Below, in pieces: positions 17,354 to 25,392 of a DNA stretch of 59,074 nucleotides; within the stretch, counting starts at the first letter, position 1, and each line of letters starts with the position of its first letter. The stretch is from Acidimicrobiaceae bacterium (GTDB taxonomy: Bacteria; Actinomycetota; Acidimicrobiia; Acidimicrobiales; Aldehydirespiratoraceae): assembly GCA_002729125.1 (NCBI GenBank), contig PBTQ01000022.1:1-59074 (forward strand). The letters run 5' to 3'. The position numbers and the translations under genes were made by a program. The notes beneath the pieces were generated by a model. That model was not told the DNA's origin, did no database searches, and saw only the letters and a program-made list of their open reading frames with translations.

Positions 17354-18814
17354 TCAGCGGCTGAACTCGCCGCCCACCACCGAGACCAAGGTGCCGACGA
17401 GTTCCTCGGTGACTGCTGCGTGGAGGATTGCCGGATCGGACGAGTTCGCCCACAGCCGACCGCGCCCGTCCACGAACCGGCAGATCGCCACGGCCCGGGT
17501 GGGCCCCGACCGTTCGTACTCGACTGTGATCCCGTCGATCACGGCGTCGCCGGCTGCGTCGTCATCGGCGCGGGGCGCCTGCTCTCCGACGGACTCAGCG
17601 GTTCGGGTGAGCACGAGTTCGTCGGGCGGGCTGGTGCTGAACACAGCGAGTGCGTGCTTGGTGGCATGCCCGCCGTTGCCCTGCACGAGCCCGAGTTCGC
17701 CCGGATGCTCGCGAAGCCGGCGGACCATCGCGATCAAGGCTTGCCCGGCGGCGAAGTTCAGCGGTGCGCCCATGAAGCCGAGACCGCCCGCCACGGTCAA
17801 CTCCCGTCCGGGGTCAAGGCCCATCGCCTCGGCGGTGTAGGCCACCATTGAGGGGAAGCAGCCGTAGAGGTCGATGTGATCAAGGGTGGTGAGATCCCCC
17901 CAGCGCTCCCGGAGCGCGGTGACGGCGTTGTCGAGGCCGGGCACGCGTGCGATGTCGGCCCGGGTCAAGAAGGTGTCGGAGTCGGCGGCGGTGACCAGGT
18001 CGCGCAGATACACCCGGTGGTCGGCGGGCACGCCGAGCGCTTCGGCCCGTTCGTGGGTCGTGAGTATGAGAGCGCCACCGTGGTCGACGGTGTTGTTGGC
18101 GCACATCGCCTTGGTGTACGGCCACGACACCATCCGGTTGGCGGGGGAGGGCTCGCGGATCTCGTCGGCGTTCATCGCGCCGACGGCGAGGTCGGGGTTT
18201 GTGGCGGCGACTGCGGAGTACCCGGCCCAGATCGCCGCCGCAGCGTTGCGGGCCTCGTCGAGTGTGTGACCGGCCGCAGCGCGGCGGGCACTGTCGAAGA
18301 CGGCGTAGGTGTTCCGGGGCAGTTCGCCGCCGCGAGCGACGTCGGCGTTGGCGCCCATCGTGAGTGCGGCCCCCCACGACGCCGGCTCCTCGATCGGTGA
18401 TTCTCTGATCCCCGCGGGACTCGGACGGCCGGCCTTGCGGAGCGCGGCGCGGGTGAGGCCCGTCTCGCCGCCGACCATCACGATCATGTCGGCCTCACCG
18501 CGGGCCAACCGGTCGCCGAGTTCTCCGACGAAGGCGATCGGCGTATTTCCGCCCCAGGTGGTGAGCACCGAGGTCGCCGAGGCGGGGATCCCGATCGCGT
18601 CGCCGATCGCCCGGCCCGGGTTCGGGTGGCGGAACAAGCCGGCGACGACCCCGACGAGATCGATCGAGGAGGCATCGATACCGGCGTCGGCGACGGCGGC
18701 GGCCGCAGCGCGAGTCATCAACTGGATCGGGTCGGCGGGGTTGTCGAGATCGGGTTTGGTGTCGACGATCTGGGCGCGACCCACGATGACGGGCGTTCGA
18801 GCGGGAACGGACAT
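17354..18814 (-). CDS. Thiolase-fold acyl-CoA acetyltransferase-like protein lacking the nucleophilic Cys
   Basis: A 486-residue member of the SCP2/lipid-transfer-type thiolase group. The N-terminal fold is present (TPVIVGRAQ, AAVADAGID). At the place of the usual acyl-accepting Cys the sequence reads TTWGGNTP (about residues 85-92), so the loading nucleophile is missing. Later active-site segments remain: CANNTVDHGGALI, DLYGCFPS and GNGGHATKHA. Enzymes of this type may act as retro-aldolases or thiolase-like lyases in sterol or acyl-CoA breakdown (inference). It starts 6 nt after TACCCT and is divergent from the SDR at 18856. Confidence 0.82.
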   Translation of the reverse strand: MSVPARTPVIVGRAQIVDTKPDLDNPADPIQLMTRAAAAAVADAGIDASSIDLVGVVAGLFRHPNPGRAIGDAIGIPASATSVLTTWGGNTPIAFVGELGDRLARGEADMIVMVGGETGLTRAALRKAGRPSPAGIRESPIEEPASWGAALTMGANADVARGGELPRNTYAVFDSARRAAAGHTLDEARNAAAAIWAGYSAVAATNPDLAVGAMNADEIREPSPANRMVSWPYTKAMCANNTVDHGGALILTTHERAEALGVPADHRVYLRDLVTAADSDTFLTRADIARVPGLDNAVTALRERWGDLTTLDHIDLYGCFPSMVAYTAEAMGLDPGRELTVAGGLGFMGAPLNFAAGQALIAMVRRLREHPGELGLVQGNGGHATKHALAVFSTSPPDELVLTRTAESVGEQAPRADDDAAGDAVIDGITVEYERSGPTRAVAICRFVDGRGRLWANSSDPAILHAAVTEELVGTLVSVVGGEFSR

Positions 18815-18820
18815 TCGCGT

Positions 18821-18826
18821 AGGGTA
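18821..18826 (-). promoter_or_regulatory. -10 hexamer of the thiolase-like gene
   Basis: TACCCT on the minus strand, exactly 6 nt before the ATG at 18814. Confidence 0.5.
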
Positions 18827-18843
18827 GGAGCGTCTGTTCTCTT

Positions 18844-18850
18844 AGAGGAA
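18844..18850 (+). promoter_or_regulatory. ribosome binding site deciding a GTG start
   Basis: AGAGGAA, 5 nt before GTG 18856. It is one of the few strong Shine-Dalgarno sites in the window. Confidence 0.6.
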
Positions 18851-18855
18851 GTCTC

Positions 18856-19659
18856 GTGCCTGTCTCCGCCGACCAGTTGATGCTCACCGACCGAATAGCG
18901 GTGGTGACCGGCGCCGCCCAGGGGATCGGCGAGGCAACGGCACTCGCGCTTGCGTCGCTCGGCGCCCACGTTGCGATCTGCGACCGTCAGGCCGATGGGC
19001 TTGCGGAAACCACTGCCGCGATCGAAGCCACGGGCCGTCGGGTACTCGCCGACGTGTTCGACGTGCGCGACGCCGACTCGGTCGAGTCGTTCATGGCCCG
19101 AGTGGCCGGTGAACTCGGCCCGATCGACGTCCTGGTCAACAATGTTGGCGGTGGTTTCCACGCCGAGTTCGCCGGCGTGTCACCAAAGGGCGAGGCGGCG
19201 CTCATCGCCGAGAACTTCGGCACCGTCACCAACAGTGTGCGTTCGGCGCTGGACCGTCTGGCCGACGGCGCCGCAATCGTGAATGTCACATCGGTCGAGG
19301 CCTACCACGCCGCCCCCGGCTTCGGGATCTACGCCGCCATGAAGGCCGCAGTCGAGCAGTTCACGAAGACGCTGGCCCTCGAACTCGGCGGCCGCGGCAT
19401 CCGGGTCAACTGTGTCGCGCCGGACATGATCCCGACGCCCGGCGATGCCGGCCTTGCTGCGGACAGCTCCGCCATGTCGACCGAGCACCACCCGACACCG
19501 CTCCGCCGGATGGGGTCGACCGACGAGTGCGCAGCGGTGGTCGCGTTCCTGGTGTCGGATCTGGCGTCATTCGTGACGGGCGCATCGATCCCTGTCGATG
19601 GCGGCACCGTCGCCGGTGCAGCCTGGAAGGTCGGTCTCGACGGCACCTTCCGGATGTAG
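18856..19659 (+). CDS. SDR family oxidoreductase
   Basis: NAD(P)-dependent short-chain dehydrogenase of 267 residues. Seen: TGAAQGIGEAT, NNVGGGF, NVTSVEA with catalytic Ser, YAAMK catalytic YxxxK, and the C-terminal FVTGASIPVDGG typical of FabG/3-hydroxyacyl dehydrogenases. The GTG start is supported by AGAGGAA. It faces away from the thiolase-like gene and could act with it on a hydroxyacyl or sterol substrate; that link rests only on position. Confidence 0.88.
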   Translation: MPVSADQLMLTDRIAVVTGAAQGIGEATALALASLGAHVAICDRQADGLAETTAAIEATGRRVLADVFDVRDADSVESFMARVAGELGPIDVLVNNVGGGFHAEFAGVSPKGEAALIAENFGTVTNSVRSALDRLADGAAIVNVTSVEAYHAAPGFGIYAAMKAAVEQFTKTLALELGGRGIRVNCVAPDMIPTPGDAGLAADSSAMSTEHHPTPLRRMGSTDECAAVVAFLVSDLASFVTGASIPVDGGTVAGAAWKVGLDGTFRM

Positions 19660-19680
19660 TCGTCCCGGCAGTCGCCGAAG

Positions 19681-20490
19681 TCAGTGCTTCCGGCGATCCC
19701 GCACTATGACCGACTGGCTGGCGATCGCCTGGAGATTGCCCTGATCGTCCCAGATCCGGAGCTGACCGTGCCCAAAGCCGTTGGCGATCCCGCCGGCCTC
19801 GATATCGAGCAGGTACCACTCGCTCGGCCGGACATCGATGATACGCAGCGTGTTGTCGAGGCTGTTCGATCCGACCGGTTGTGAAGCGACGTTGGAGATG
19901 CCCATCGGGACGAAGTCGCCGAGTACTGCGAGGGTCGCGGCGCTGTTGCCGACACCGTCGGGCGGCTTGGTCCAGACGCACAGCCGGCCCGGGCCATGGC
20001 CGGTCGGACCGCCCAGCTTCTCGCCAGTTGTCGGCGCGAAACGTTGGTCGAGGTGCTTGCCGAGCGAATCCTGGTCGTAGTCGTACTCCCGGGGCCGGCA
20101 CGCGTCGGGCGCACGGACGTCGGGGGGTGTCGGCCACGTTTCGGTCAGGTCGAGTTCGCGCCTCCCGAGCGCGGCGTTGACCGTGATGATCTCACGGACG
20201 CCGACGCGACCGATCACGCGAGCCTGGGTGGTGTAGCGGCCCGAGACCGAGATGTGGACGTCGAGATCCATCGTCTCGCCGACCTTGGCGAAGTCGAGGT
20301 ACTGGGCGGTCGCCCAGACGACCGGCCGCCCGGTGGTCTCCTCGAGCGCGGTGGTGGCCGCAGCAAGGCCGGCCCCACCGAACAGGAAGATCTCTCGAAC
20401 GCTCAGCCGGGGAATGACGGGCAGATACCACCGGTGCGGATTGTGTGTGGCCTCGAGGCCGAGCCACTCGCGCGGTGTGAGCTCGCTCAT
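19681..20490 (-). CDS. Acyl-CoA thioesterase (TesB-like double hot-dog)
   Basis: A 269-residue protein with two hot-dog halves, as in TesB and mycobacterial acyl-CoA thioesterases. The N-terminal half contains FGGAGLAAATTALEETTGRPVVWATAQYLDFAK, where the helix and following strand form the substrate site, and the C-terminal half contains SLDNTLRIIDV and a GHGQLRIWDDQGNLQAIASQS end typical of the family. It would hydrolyse an acyl-CoA to free acid and CoA. It is the last gene of a three-gene minus-strand operon and overlaps the hydrolase by 4 bp. The substrate range is not predictable. Confidence 0.78.
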   Translation of the reverse strand: MSELTPREWLGLEATHNPHRWYLPVIPRLSVREIFLFGGAGLAAATTALEETTGRPVVWATAQYLDFAKVGETMDLDVHISVSGRYTTQARVIGRVGVREIITVNAALGRRELDLTETWPTPPDVRAPDACRPREYDYDQDSLGKHLDQRFAPTTGEKLGGPTGHGPGRLCVWTKPPDGVGNSAATLAVLGDFVPMGISNVASQPVGSNSLDNTLRIIDVRPSEWYLLDIEAGGIANGFGHGQLRIWDDQGNLQAIASQSVIVRDRRKH

Positions 20491-21302
20491 CGGAGGCTGG
20501 CCCGAATCTCGGCGGCCGCGCGCGCCGGATGGGCGAACGGCCCGAAGTGGGTCTCGCCCTCCCAGGTGACGAGGCGAGCTGACTCGATTCCGTCGGCCAC
20601 CATCGGGGCGACCGTCGCAGGTGGCGCCCCGTCGGTCGACGCGATCACGGTGATGTCGGCGTCGATACCGCCGAGGCGCCCATAGACCTCGTAGTCGACG
20701 CTTTCGAAGGTGCGGGCCTCACTCTCAGGCGTGCACTTGAGCGTGACCCCCTCCGGCGACGGCGCGAAGCCGTGACGGACGTAGTCGTCGAGCACGGAAG
20801 GGTCGACCACCGAAAACGGTGGGCGCGATCCGTACCGCTCGAGCACGGCCTCGATGGTGTCGAAGCTAGCCCGACGGTTGCGGGCGACATCGGACATGGT
20901 GCTCGGGTTGTCGCCCATCGGGGGGAAGACGATCGGCTCGAAGAGCCACGCGGTGCGGATCGTTCCGGGCCGACGGAGCTCGGTGGCGATCACGGTGGCG
21001 CCGCCCATCGAGTGACCGACGAAGTCGACCGGCTCGTCGATGCCGAGAGCGTCGAGTACGACGCAGAGGTCGTCGGCCATGCCACTCCAGTGGAAACGGT
21101 CGTCCGCAGGAATGGTGCTGTCGCCGTGGGCCCGAAGGTCCGGTGCCCAACTGTGGCGAATGTCGCCGAGTTGCTCGGCGATCCGCGTGTAGCACCGGCC
21201 ATGGAAGCCGGTGGCGTGCACGAAAAGGAGCGGTGGTCCGTCGCCCCCGAGATCGTGGATGGCGAGCTCGACGCCGTCGCTGGAGCTCGCGCGGAGTGTC
21301 AC
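20487..21302 (-). CDS. Alpha/beta hydrolase
   Basis: A 271-residue hydrolase with LFVHATGFHGR as the oxyanion-hole region, nucleophile elbow VGHSMGG near residue 98, and a C-terminal His in GETHFGP. This is a standard cap-domain alpha/beta hydrolase without signal peptide. It overlaps both neighbours (AhpD-like upstream and thioesterase downstream) by 4 bp, so the three are co-translated. Esterase, lactonase or C-C hydrolase activity is possible; the sequence does not decide. Confidence 0.85.
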   Translation of the reverse strand: MTLRASSSDGVELAIHDLGGDGPPLLFVHATGFHGRCYTRIAEQLGDIRHSWAPDLRAHGDSTIPADDRFHWSGMADDLCVVLDALGIDEPVDFVGHSMGGATVIATELRRPGTIRTAWLFEPIVFPPMGDNPSTMSDVARNRRASFDTIEAVLERYGSRPPFSVVDPSVLDDYVRHGFAPSPEGVTLKCTPESEARTFESVDYEVYGRLGGIDADITVIASTDGAPPATVAPMVADGIESARLVTWEGETHFGPFAHPARAAAEIRASLR

Positions 21303-21817
21303 CGTTCGCCCTCGTTCACGAAGTAGTGCCCGTCGTCATCGGCTTCCACGCCGAGCACGGTGAAGAAGCGGCCATTGCCGAGCGTCATCGCACACAGTGC
21401 GGTGAGCTCGATCACCTCGACGTCGGTGAAGCGGTTGCGGAGGTCCGCCATGAATGTGTCGTCGAGTCGGTGATGATCCGATGCGAAGCGATCGGCGAAC
21501 TCGCCGGCGAGCCGTTCGCGTTCGTCGAGATCGCCGAGGGTGTGCACACCACCGAGATCACAGGCGACGACGGCTTCGACCGCCGCCTCGTCGAAGCCGT
21601 CCTCCGTCGCATGGGCGGAGCGCGTATTCAGACAGACTGGACAGCCATTCGCAGCGGCGATGCGAAGCCGCGCTACCTCCCGAACCCGAGGCGGAAGCGA
21701 CGTCTTCTCGTAGATCGCCGCCGAATAGGCCCCCATGCCCAGGGCGACGTCGAGCTGCATCATCAGCAGGCGCTCTCGCTCCAGTCCGGAGCCGTCGGGA
21801 ACGTCGATGCGAGCCAT
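21299..21817 (-). CDS. Carboxymuconolactone decarboxylase/AhpD-like protein
   Basis: A 172-residue all-helical AhpD-like protein. The redox motif region is present as NGCPVCLNTRSAHA. The two Cys (CxxC) are kept, but an Arg replaces the His expected in CxxCxxxH, and the preceding Glu is seen in REVARLRIAAANG as an Arg-rich helix instead. It may be a peroxidase-coupled reductase or an inactive relative. It is first of an operon with a hydrolase and a thioesterase and has its own -10 just after prmA. Confidence 0.8.
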   Translation of the reverse strand: MARIDVPDGSGLERERLLMMQLDVALGMGAYSAAIYEKTSLPPRVREVARLRIAAANGCPVCLNTRSAHATEDGFDEAAVEAVVACDLGGVHTLGDLDERERLAGEFADRFASDHHRLDDTFMADLRNRFTDVEVIELTALCAMTLGNGRFFTVLGVEADDDGHYFVNEGER

Positions 21818-21823
21818 CGGGCG

Positions 21824-21829
21824 AGCCTA
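21824..21829 (-). promoter_or_regulatory. -10 hexamer of the AhpD-like operon, overlapping the prmA stop codon
   Basis: TAGGCT on the minus strand, 6 nt before the ATG at 21817. Its first three bases are the TAG stop of prmA. TGGACG lies 16 bp upstream and differs from TTGACG at one base. Confidence 0.5.
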
Positions 21830-22636
21830 GGTCGCAGCGCTGTCTCGTCCACGATTGAACACGAGGGCGACCCAGCCGTCCTCGCTCAGTCGCTCGGTGG
21901 AGCTCTGTCCGTGAAGCCATGCTGCCCGCTCGGCCTGCTCGCCATCGAGGATTCCGGCGACGATCAGCACGGGAACGTCGAGACGTTGGACCGCAGGGGC
22001 GACGGATTCGTGGATGTCGATCGTGACGTTGAGCAGAGCGACATCGAACGACTCGTCGTTGCCGATGTCGCTGATGTCGCCGATGCTTACGTCGACGCGT
22101 TCGCGGACACCGTTGGCCATGGCGTTCGCCTGGGCCGCTGGCCCCGCCGCCGGGTCGAGGTCGATTCCGATCACGTCGGCGCCGAGTCGGGCTGCGGCGA
22201 TCGCGAGAATGCCACTCCCGGTTCCGAGGTCGACGACGCGGTCGCCGGGCTCGATGTGCTCGGCAAGTGCGGTCAGCATCAGACGGGTCGTGGGGTGACT
22301 GCCGCTGCCGAAGGCATGCCCTGGGTCGATCACCAGATCGACGAACCGGCCGGTGGAATCCGGATCGATCCAGGGTGGACGAACGTGGAAGCGGCCCGCC
22401 CGATAGTCGGCTGCGTGATCCCGCCAGTTGTCGAGCCCGGTCGTGTCGGCGACGTCCTCCACCCGTCCGCCGTGGCGAAGGGCAACCGAGGTGGCGGTGG
22501 TGGTGTCGGTGAATGCCGCCCGAATCGAGCGGTCGATCTCCTCCACGCCGACGGCACCAGCACGCCAGAGTTCGTCGACGAGAAGTTCCGTGGTCGAGTC
22601 GTCGTCGGGGCGAACGATCGTGACCAGGTGATGCAC
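21827..22636 (-). CDS. prmA: Ribosomal protein L11 methyltransferase-like SAM methyltransferase
   Basis: Trimethylates ribosomal protein L11 using S-adenosylmethionine. The 269-residue protein has the PrmA-specific DPGHAFGSGSHPTT segment, then the SAM site VVDLGTGSGILAIAAARLGA, the acidic loop IGIDLDP, and a later LLNVTID block where most PrmA proteins have the NIxANxL motif. The two-domain length fits. The GTG start lies 2 nt after the PAC2 stop, so the two genes share an operon. Confidence 0.85.
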   Translation of the reverse strand: MHHLVTIVRPDDDSTTELLVDELWRAGAVGVEEIDRSIRAAFTDTTTATSVALRHGGRVEDVADTTGLDNWRDHAADYRAGRFHVRPPWIDPDSTGRFVDLVIDPGHAFGSGSHPTTRLMLTALAEHIEPGDRVVDLGTGSGILAIAAARLGADVIGIDLDPAAGPAAQANAMANGVRERVDVSIGDISDIGNDESFDVALLNVTIDIHESVAPAVQRLDVPVLIVAGILDGEQAERAAWLHGQSSTERLSEDGWVALVFNRGRDSAAT

Positions 22637-22638
22637 CC

Positions 22639-23514
22639 TCAGTCGTCCTGTTGGCGCAGGAAGCGTTCGAACTCGGCGGCGAGATCGTTGGCGTTTGGGA
22701 TACTCGACTCGGCTCGGCGGTCGTAGTGCTCCTCGAGCCGTCGGACATACCCCGTGACATCGTCGTCGTCGGCCATGGCCTCGTCGACACGGCGCTCCCA
22801 GGCCCGAGCTTCATCCTCGAGGTCGGACCACGAGGTCGGCAGCCCGGTGATGCGTTCGAAGCGTTCGAGGAGAGCCCCGCTGGCCTTCGGATTCGGTGAT
22901 CCCGACACATAGTGGGGGACTGAGGCCCGAAGCGACACGGCGGGGACGCCGGAGCGTTCGAGGCGTTCGTGGAGCACCCCGATCACGCCGGTCGGCCCCT
23001 GGTAGCTCGGTCGGTCGAGTCGCATGACGGCAGCGAGGTCGGCGTCGGTCGTCGAACCGGTGATGGTCGGCGGGCGGGTATGAGGCACCTCGGCGATCAT
23101 CGCGCCGAACGTGACCACCATCGCGGCGTCGACCGCAGTCGCGACCTCGGTGATGGCGTCGCTGAAGGTCCCCCAGAGCAGGTGAGGTTCGACCCCCTCG
23201 ACCAACACGAGATCACGGGACTGGTCGGGCAGCGCCAGGACATGGATCCGGTGATCGGGCCAGTCGATGACACGACGGCCGTCGTCAGCGATGCGGATCT
23301 CGGGCCGGCGCTCGCTGAAGTCGAAGAAGGGATCGGCGTCGATGACCCCGACCTCGATTCCCCCAGTGCCTCGCAGGGATTCGATCGCTCCGGTGGCGGC
23401 GCCGCCGACGTCGAAGAGGCCCTCGAACGCAGTGACAAGGATCGGAGAACGCAGGGAGGGCAGATCGGCGGTCCACTGGAGCACGGTCACCAGCCCAGCA
23501 TGCCCGCACACCAT
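22639..23514 (-). CDS. PAC2 family protein (proteasome assembly chaperone-like)
   Basis: A 291-residue actinobacterial PAC2 protein. Seen: LRSPILVTAFEGLFDVGGAAT near residue 21, LVLVEGVEPHLLWGTFSDAI, and the conserved acidic C-terminal coiled region ending EFERFLRQQDD. Such proteins are thought to relate to proteasome or ATP-grasp partners, but the bacterial role is unsettled. The start is uncertain: ATG 23514 is used here, and GTG 23490 is equally possible. It leads a two-gene operon with prmA. Confidence 0.8.
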   Translation of the reverse strand: MVCGHAGLVTVLQWTADLPSLRSPILVTAFEGLFDVGGAATGAIESLRGTGGIEVGVIDADPFFDFSERRPEIRIADDGRRVIDWPDHRIHVLALPDQSRDLVLVEGVEPHLLWGTFSDAITEVATAVDAAMVVTFGAMIAEVPHTRPPTITGSTTDADLAAVMRLDRPSYQGPTGVIGVLHERLERSGVPAVSLRASVPHYVSGSPNPKASGALLERFERITGLPTSWSDLEDEARAWERRVDEAMADDDDVTGYVRRLEEHYDRRAESSIPNANDLAAEFERFLRQQDD

Positions 23515-23582
23515 GGCTTCGGCACGGTCTGCCGATGAAACGAGCGCACGCCTCGTGATCGCAACGCCGATCAGCGGCCGAG

Positions 23583-24485
23583 TCAGTCGAGCTTCAGCAC
23601 CCGACGGGCGTTGTCCCGAAGGAACTTCGGCCAGACCTCATCCTTGAACGGGACATCGCGAAGCTGCTGGAAGATCTTGTCGAGCGACAGGCCCATCGGG
23701 AAATAGCCGGCGTAGATGACCTTGTCGGCACCGCGAGTGTTGGCGTAGTCGACGATCGCCTTCGGGTAATGCTTCGGCGCGAACGCAGACGTGGAGTAGT
23801 GAAGCCCCGGCCACTTGAGCATGAGCTTCACCGCAAGGTCCTCCCACGGCTCGCAACCGTGACGGGTCACGAAGGTGAGCTCTGGGAAGTCGTACATCAC
23901 CTGATCGATGCGCTCGACGTGCTGAGGCGCAGCAGGCACACGCGGCCCGGGGATGCCGGCACAGCAGAAGATCGGGATGTCGAGTTCGCAGCACAGGGCG
24001 TAGATCGGGTACATCAGCGGCGCGTCGATCGGCACCTGCGGCATACGGCCTGACGGGAACGCCGTGACTGCCTTGAGGCCAAACTCGTCGTGGAGCCGAC
24101 GGATCGTGCGGATCGCCTCGACTCCGTCGTTCGGGTCAGGCTCATGGCACGGGATGAAGCGATCGGGGTGCTGGGTGACGCACCGAACGCCCTCACCTTC
24201 ACCGGAGGCCGCGATGCCGACCATCGCGATTTCGACATTGCAGCGATCCATGAATGGCAGCAGCAGATCGGGGCCCTGCGGCGGCTCGCCGAGGTTGCCG
24301 TCGGCATCGCGGGCCTGATCAGAGAACGGCACGTCCTTGAACATGTACTGCGCAGGGAAGTTCATGTTCGCTGACTCGGCATCCTTCAGCGCCCGCTCGA
24401 GGAAGGCGTAACGGTTCTTGCCGGTCGTCCCCGCAGTCGTGCCCATCATCGTGTCGATGACCCCAATGTCTTCCGGAAAGCCCAT
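23583..24485 (-). CDS. Amidohydrolase-2 family protein, copy A, lacking HxH
   Basis: A 300-residue TIM-barrel protein of the ACMSD/amidohydrolase-2 group. The N terminus reads GVIDTMMG where these enzymes normally carry the HxH metal pair, so the usual first metal site is absent. Conserved later motifs are seen: DRFIPCHEPDP, the ELTFVTRHGCEPW block with its His, and YAGYFPMGLSLDKI. An AGGGGG ribosome-binding site precedes ATG 24485. It is closely related to the 48103 gene. The reaction is unknown: a zinc-independent decarboxylase or hydrolase is possible. Confidence 0.82.
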   Translation of the reverse strand: MGFPEDIGVIDTMMGTTAGTTGKNRYAFLERALKDAESANMNFPAQYMFKDVPFSDQARDADGNLGEPPQGPDLLLPFMDRCNVEIAMVGIAASGEGEGVRCVTQHPDRFIPCHEPDPNDGVEAIRTIRRLHDEFGLKAVTAFPSGRMPQVPIDAPLMYPIYALCCELDIPIFCCAGIPGPRVPAAPQHVERIDQVMYDFPELTFVTRHGCEPWEDLAVKLMLKWPGLHYSTSAFAPKHYPKAIVDYANTRGADKVIYAGYFPMGLSLDKIFQQLRDVPFKDEVWPKFLRDNARRVLKLD

Positions 24486-24511
24486 GAATCCCCCTGTCGA
24501 TTCCGAGCGAC

Positions 24512-24517
24512 CCTAAC
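24512..24517 (-). promoter_or_regulatory. possible -10 hexamer of amidohydrolase copy A
   Basis: TAGGGT on the minus strand, 26 nt before ATG 24485. It would give a short leader containing the AGGGGG ribosome-binding site. Confidence 0.35.
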
Positions 24518-24525
24518 GCGAGGGC

Positions 24526-24531
24526 TACCGT
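24526..24531 (+). promoter_or_regulatory. possible -10 hexamer of the hydrolase at 24541
   Basis: TACCGT, 9 nt before ATG 24541. A transcript from here would have a leader of only 2-3 nt. Confidence 0.35.
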
Positions 24532-24540
24532 CCCTCCGAA

Positions 24541-25392
24541 ATGGAACCAACCCTCTTGCGTTTCACCACATCCGACGTCGTCATCGCAGCCGATCGCTTC
24601 GGCGATCTGCGTGACCCGCCGGTGTTCTTCCTGCACGGCGGCGGTCAGACCCGTCACTCGTGGGGCAAGGCCGCTGAGGTGGTGGCCGAACGCGGCTGGT
24701 GCACCTACGCCCTCGATTCTCGCGGGCATGGCGAGAGCGACTGGTCAGCCGAGGGGAACTACTCGTTGCGGGACTTCGCGCTCGACCTGATCGCGATCGC
24801 CGACGCCGTCGGATCGAACCCGGTGATCGTCGGGGCCTCGCTTGGTGGGCTCACCAGCCTGCTTGCGATGGGGCGCGAACACCCCGGACTCGGCCGCGGT
24901 CTGGTGCTAGTCGACATCGTCCCCGAGATGGAGCAGGCCGGCACGGACCGCATCGGAGCGTTCATGGTGCGCCATGTCGAAACCGGGTTTGCCTCGTTGC
25001 AAGAGGCCGCCGGCGTCGTCGCTGAGTACAGCCCTCGACCTGGCCGAACGATCGACCCCGACAGCCTCCGCAAGAACCTCCGAGAACGCAACGGCCGCTG
25101 GTACTGGCACTGGGACCCGCGCTTCATGTCGTCGATCAAGCGGAGTAGCGGCGGCTCGGAGGTCTTCGCTCAAGAGGTTCTGACCGAGTGCGCCCGGGCG
25201 ATCGATGTCCCCAAGCTGCTCGTGCGTGGCCGGATGAGCGACGTCGTTACCGACGAGGCCGCTCGACGCTTCGTCGCCGCCGTGCCCGGCACCGGCTATG
25301 TCGACATCGCCGATGCCGCCCACATGGTTGCCGGTGACAAGAACGATGTGTTCCGGTCGGCGGTGCTCGACTTCCTCGCCGAGCTCGACTGA
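24541..25392 (+). CDS. Alpha/beta hydrolase
   Basis: A 283-residue cytosolic alpha/beta hydrolase. The oxyanion hole is FFLHGGGQTRHSW, the nucleophile elbow is VGASLGG near residue 100, and the triad His is in ADAAHMV near residue 260. The DSRGHGESD strand-turn motif is typical. It is divergent from the amidohydrolase and convergent (touching) with the phosphodiesterase gene. The substrate is unknown; the adjacent amidohydrolase may share a pathway (inference). Confidence 0.87.
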   Translation: MEPTLLRFTTSDVVIAADRFGDLRDPPVFFLHGGGQTRHSWGKAAEVVAERGWCTYALDSRGHGESDWSAEGNYSLRDFALDLIAIADAVGSNPVIVGASLGGLTSLLAMGREHPGLGRGLVLVDIVPEMEQAGTDRIGAFMVRHVETGFASLQEAAGVVAEYSPRPGRTIDPDSLRKNLRERNGRWYWHWDPRFMSSIKRSSGGSEVFAQEVLTECARAIDVPKLLVRGRMSDVVTDEAARRFVAAVPGTGYVDIADAAHMVAGDKNDVFRSAVLDFLAELD

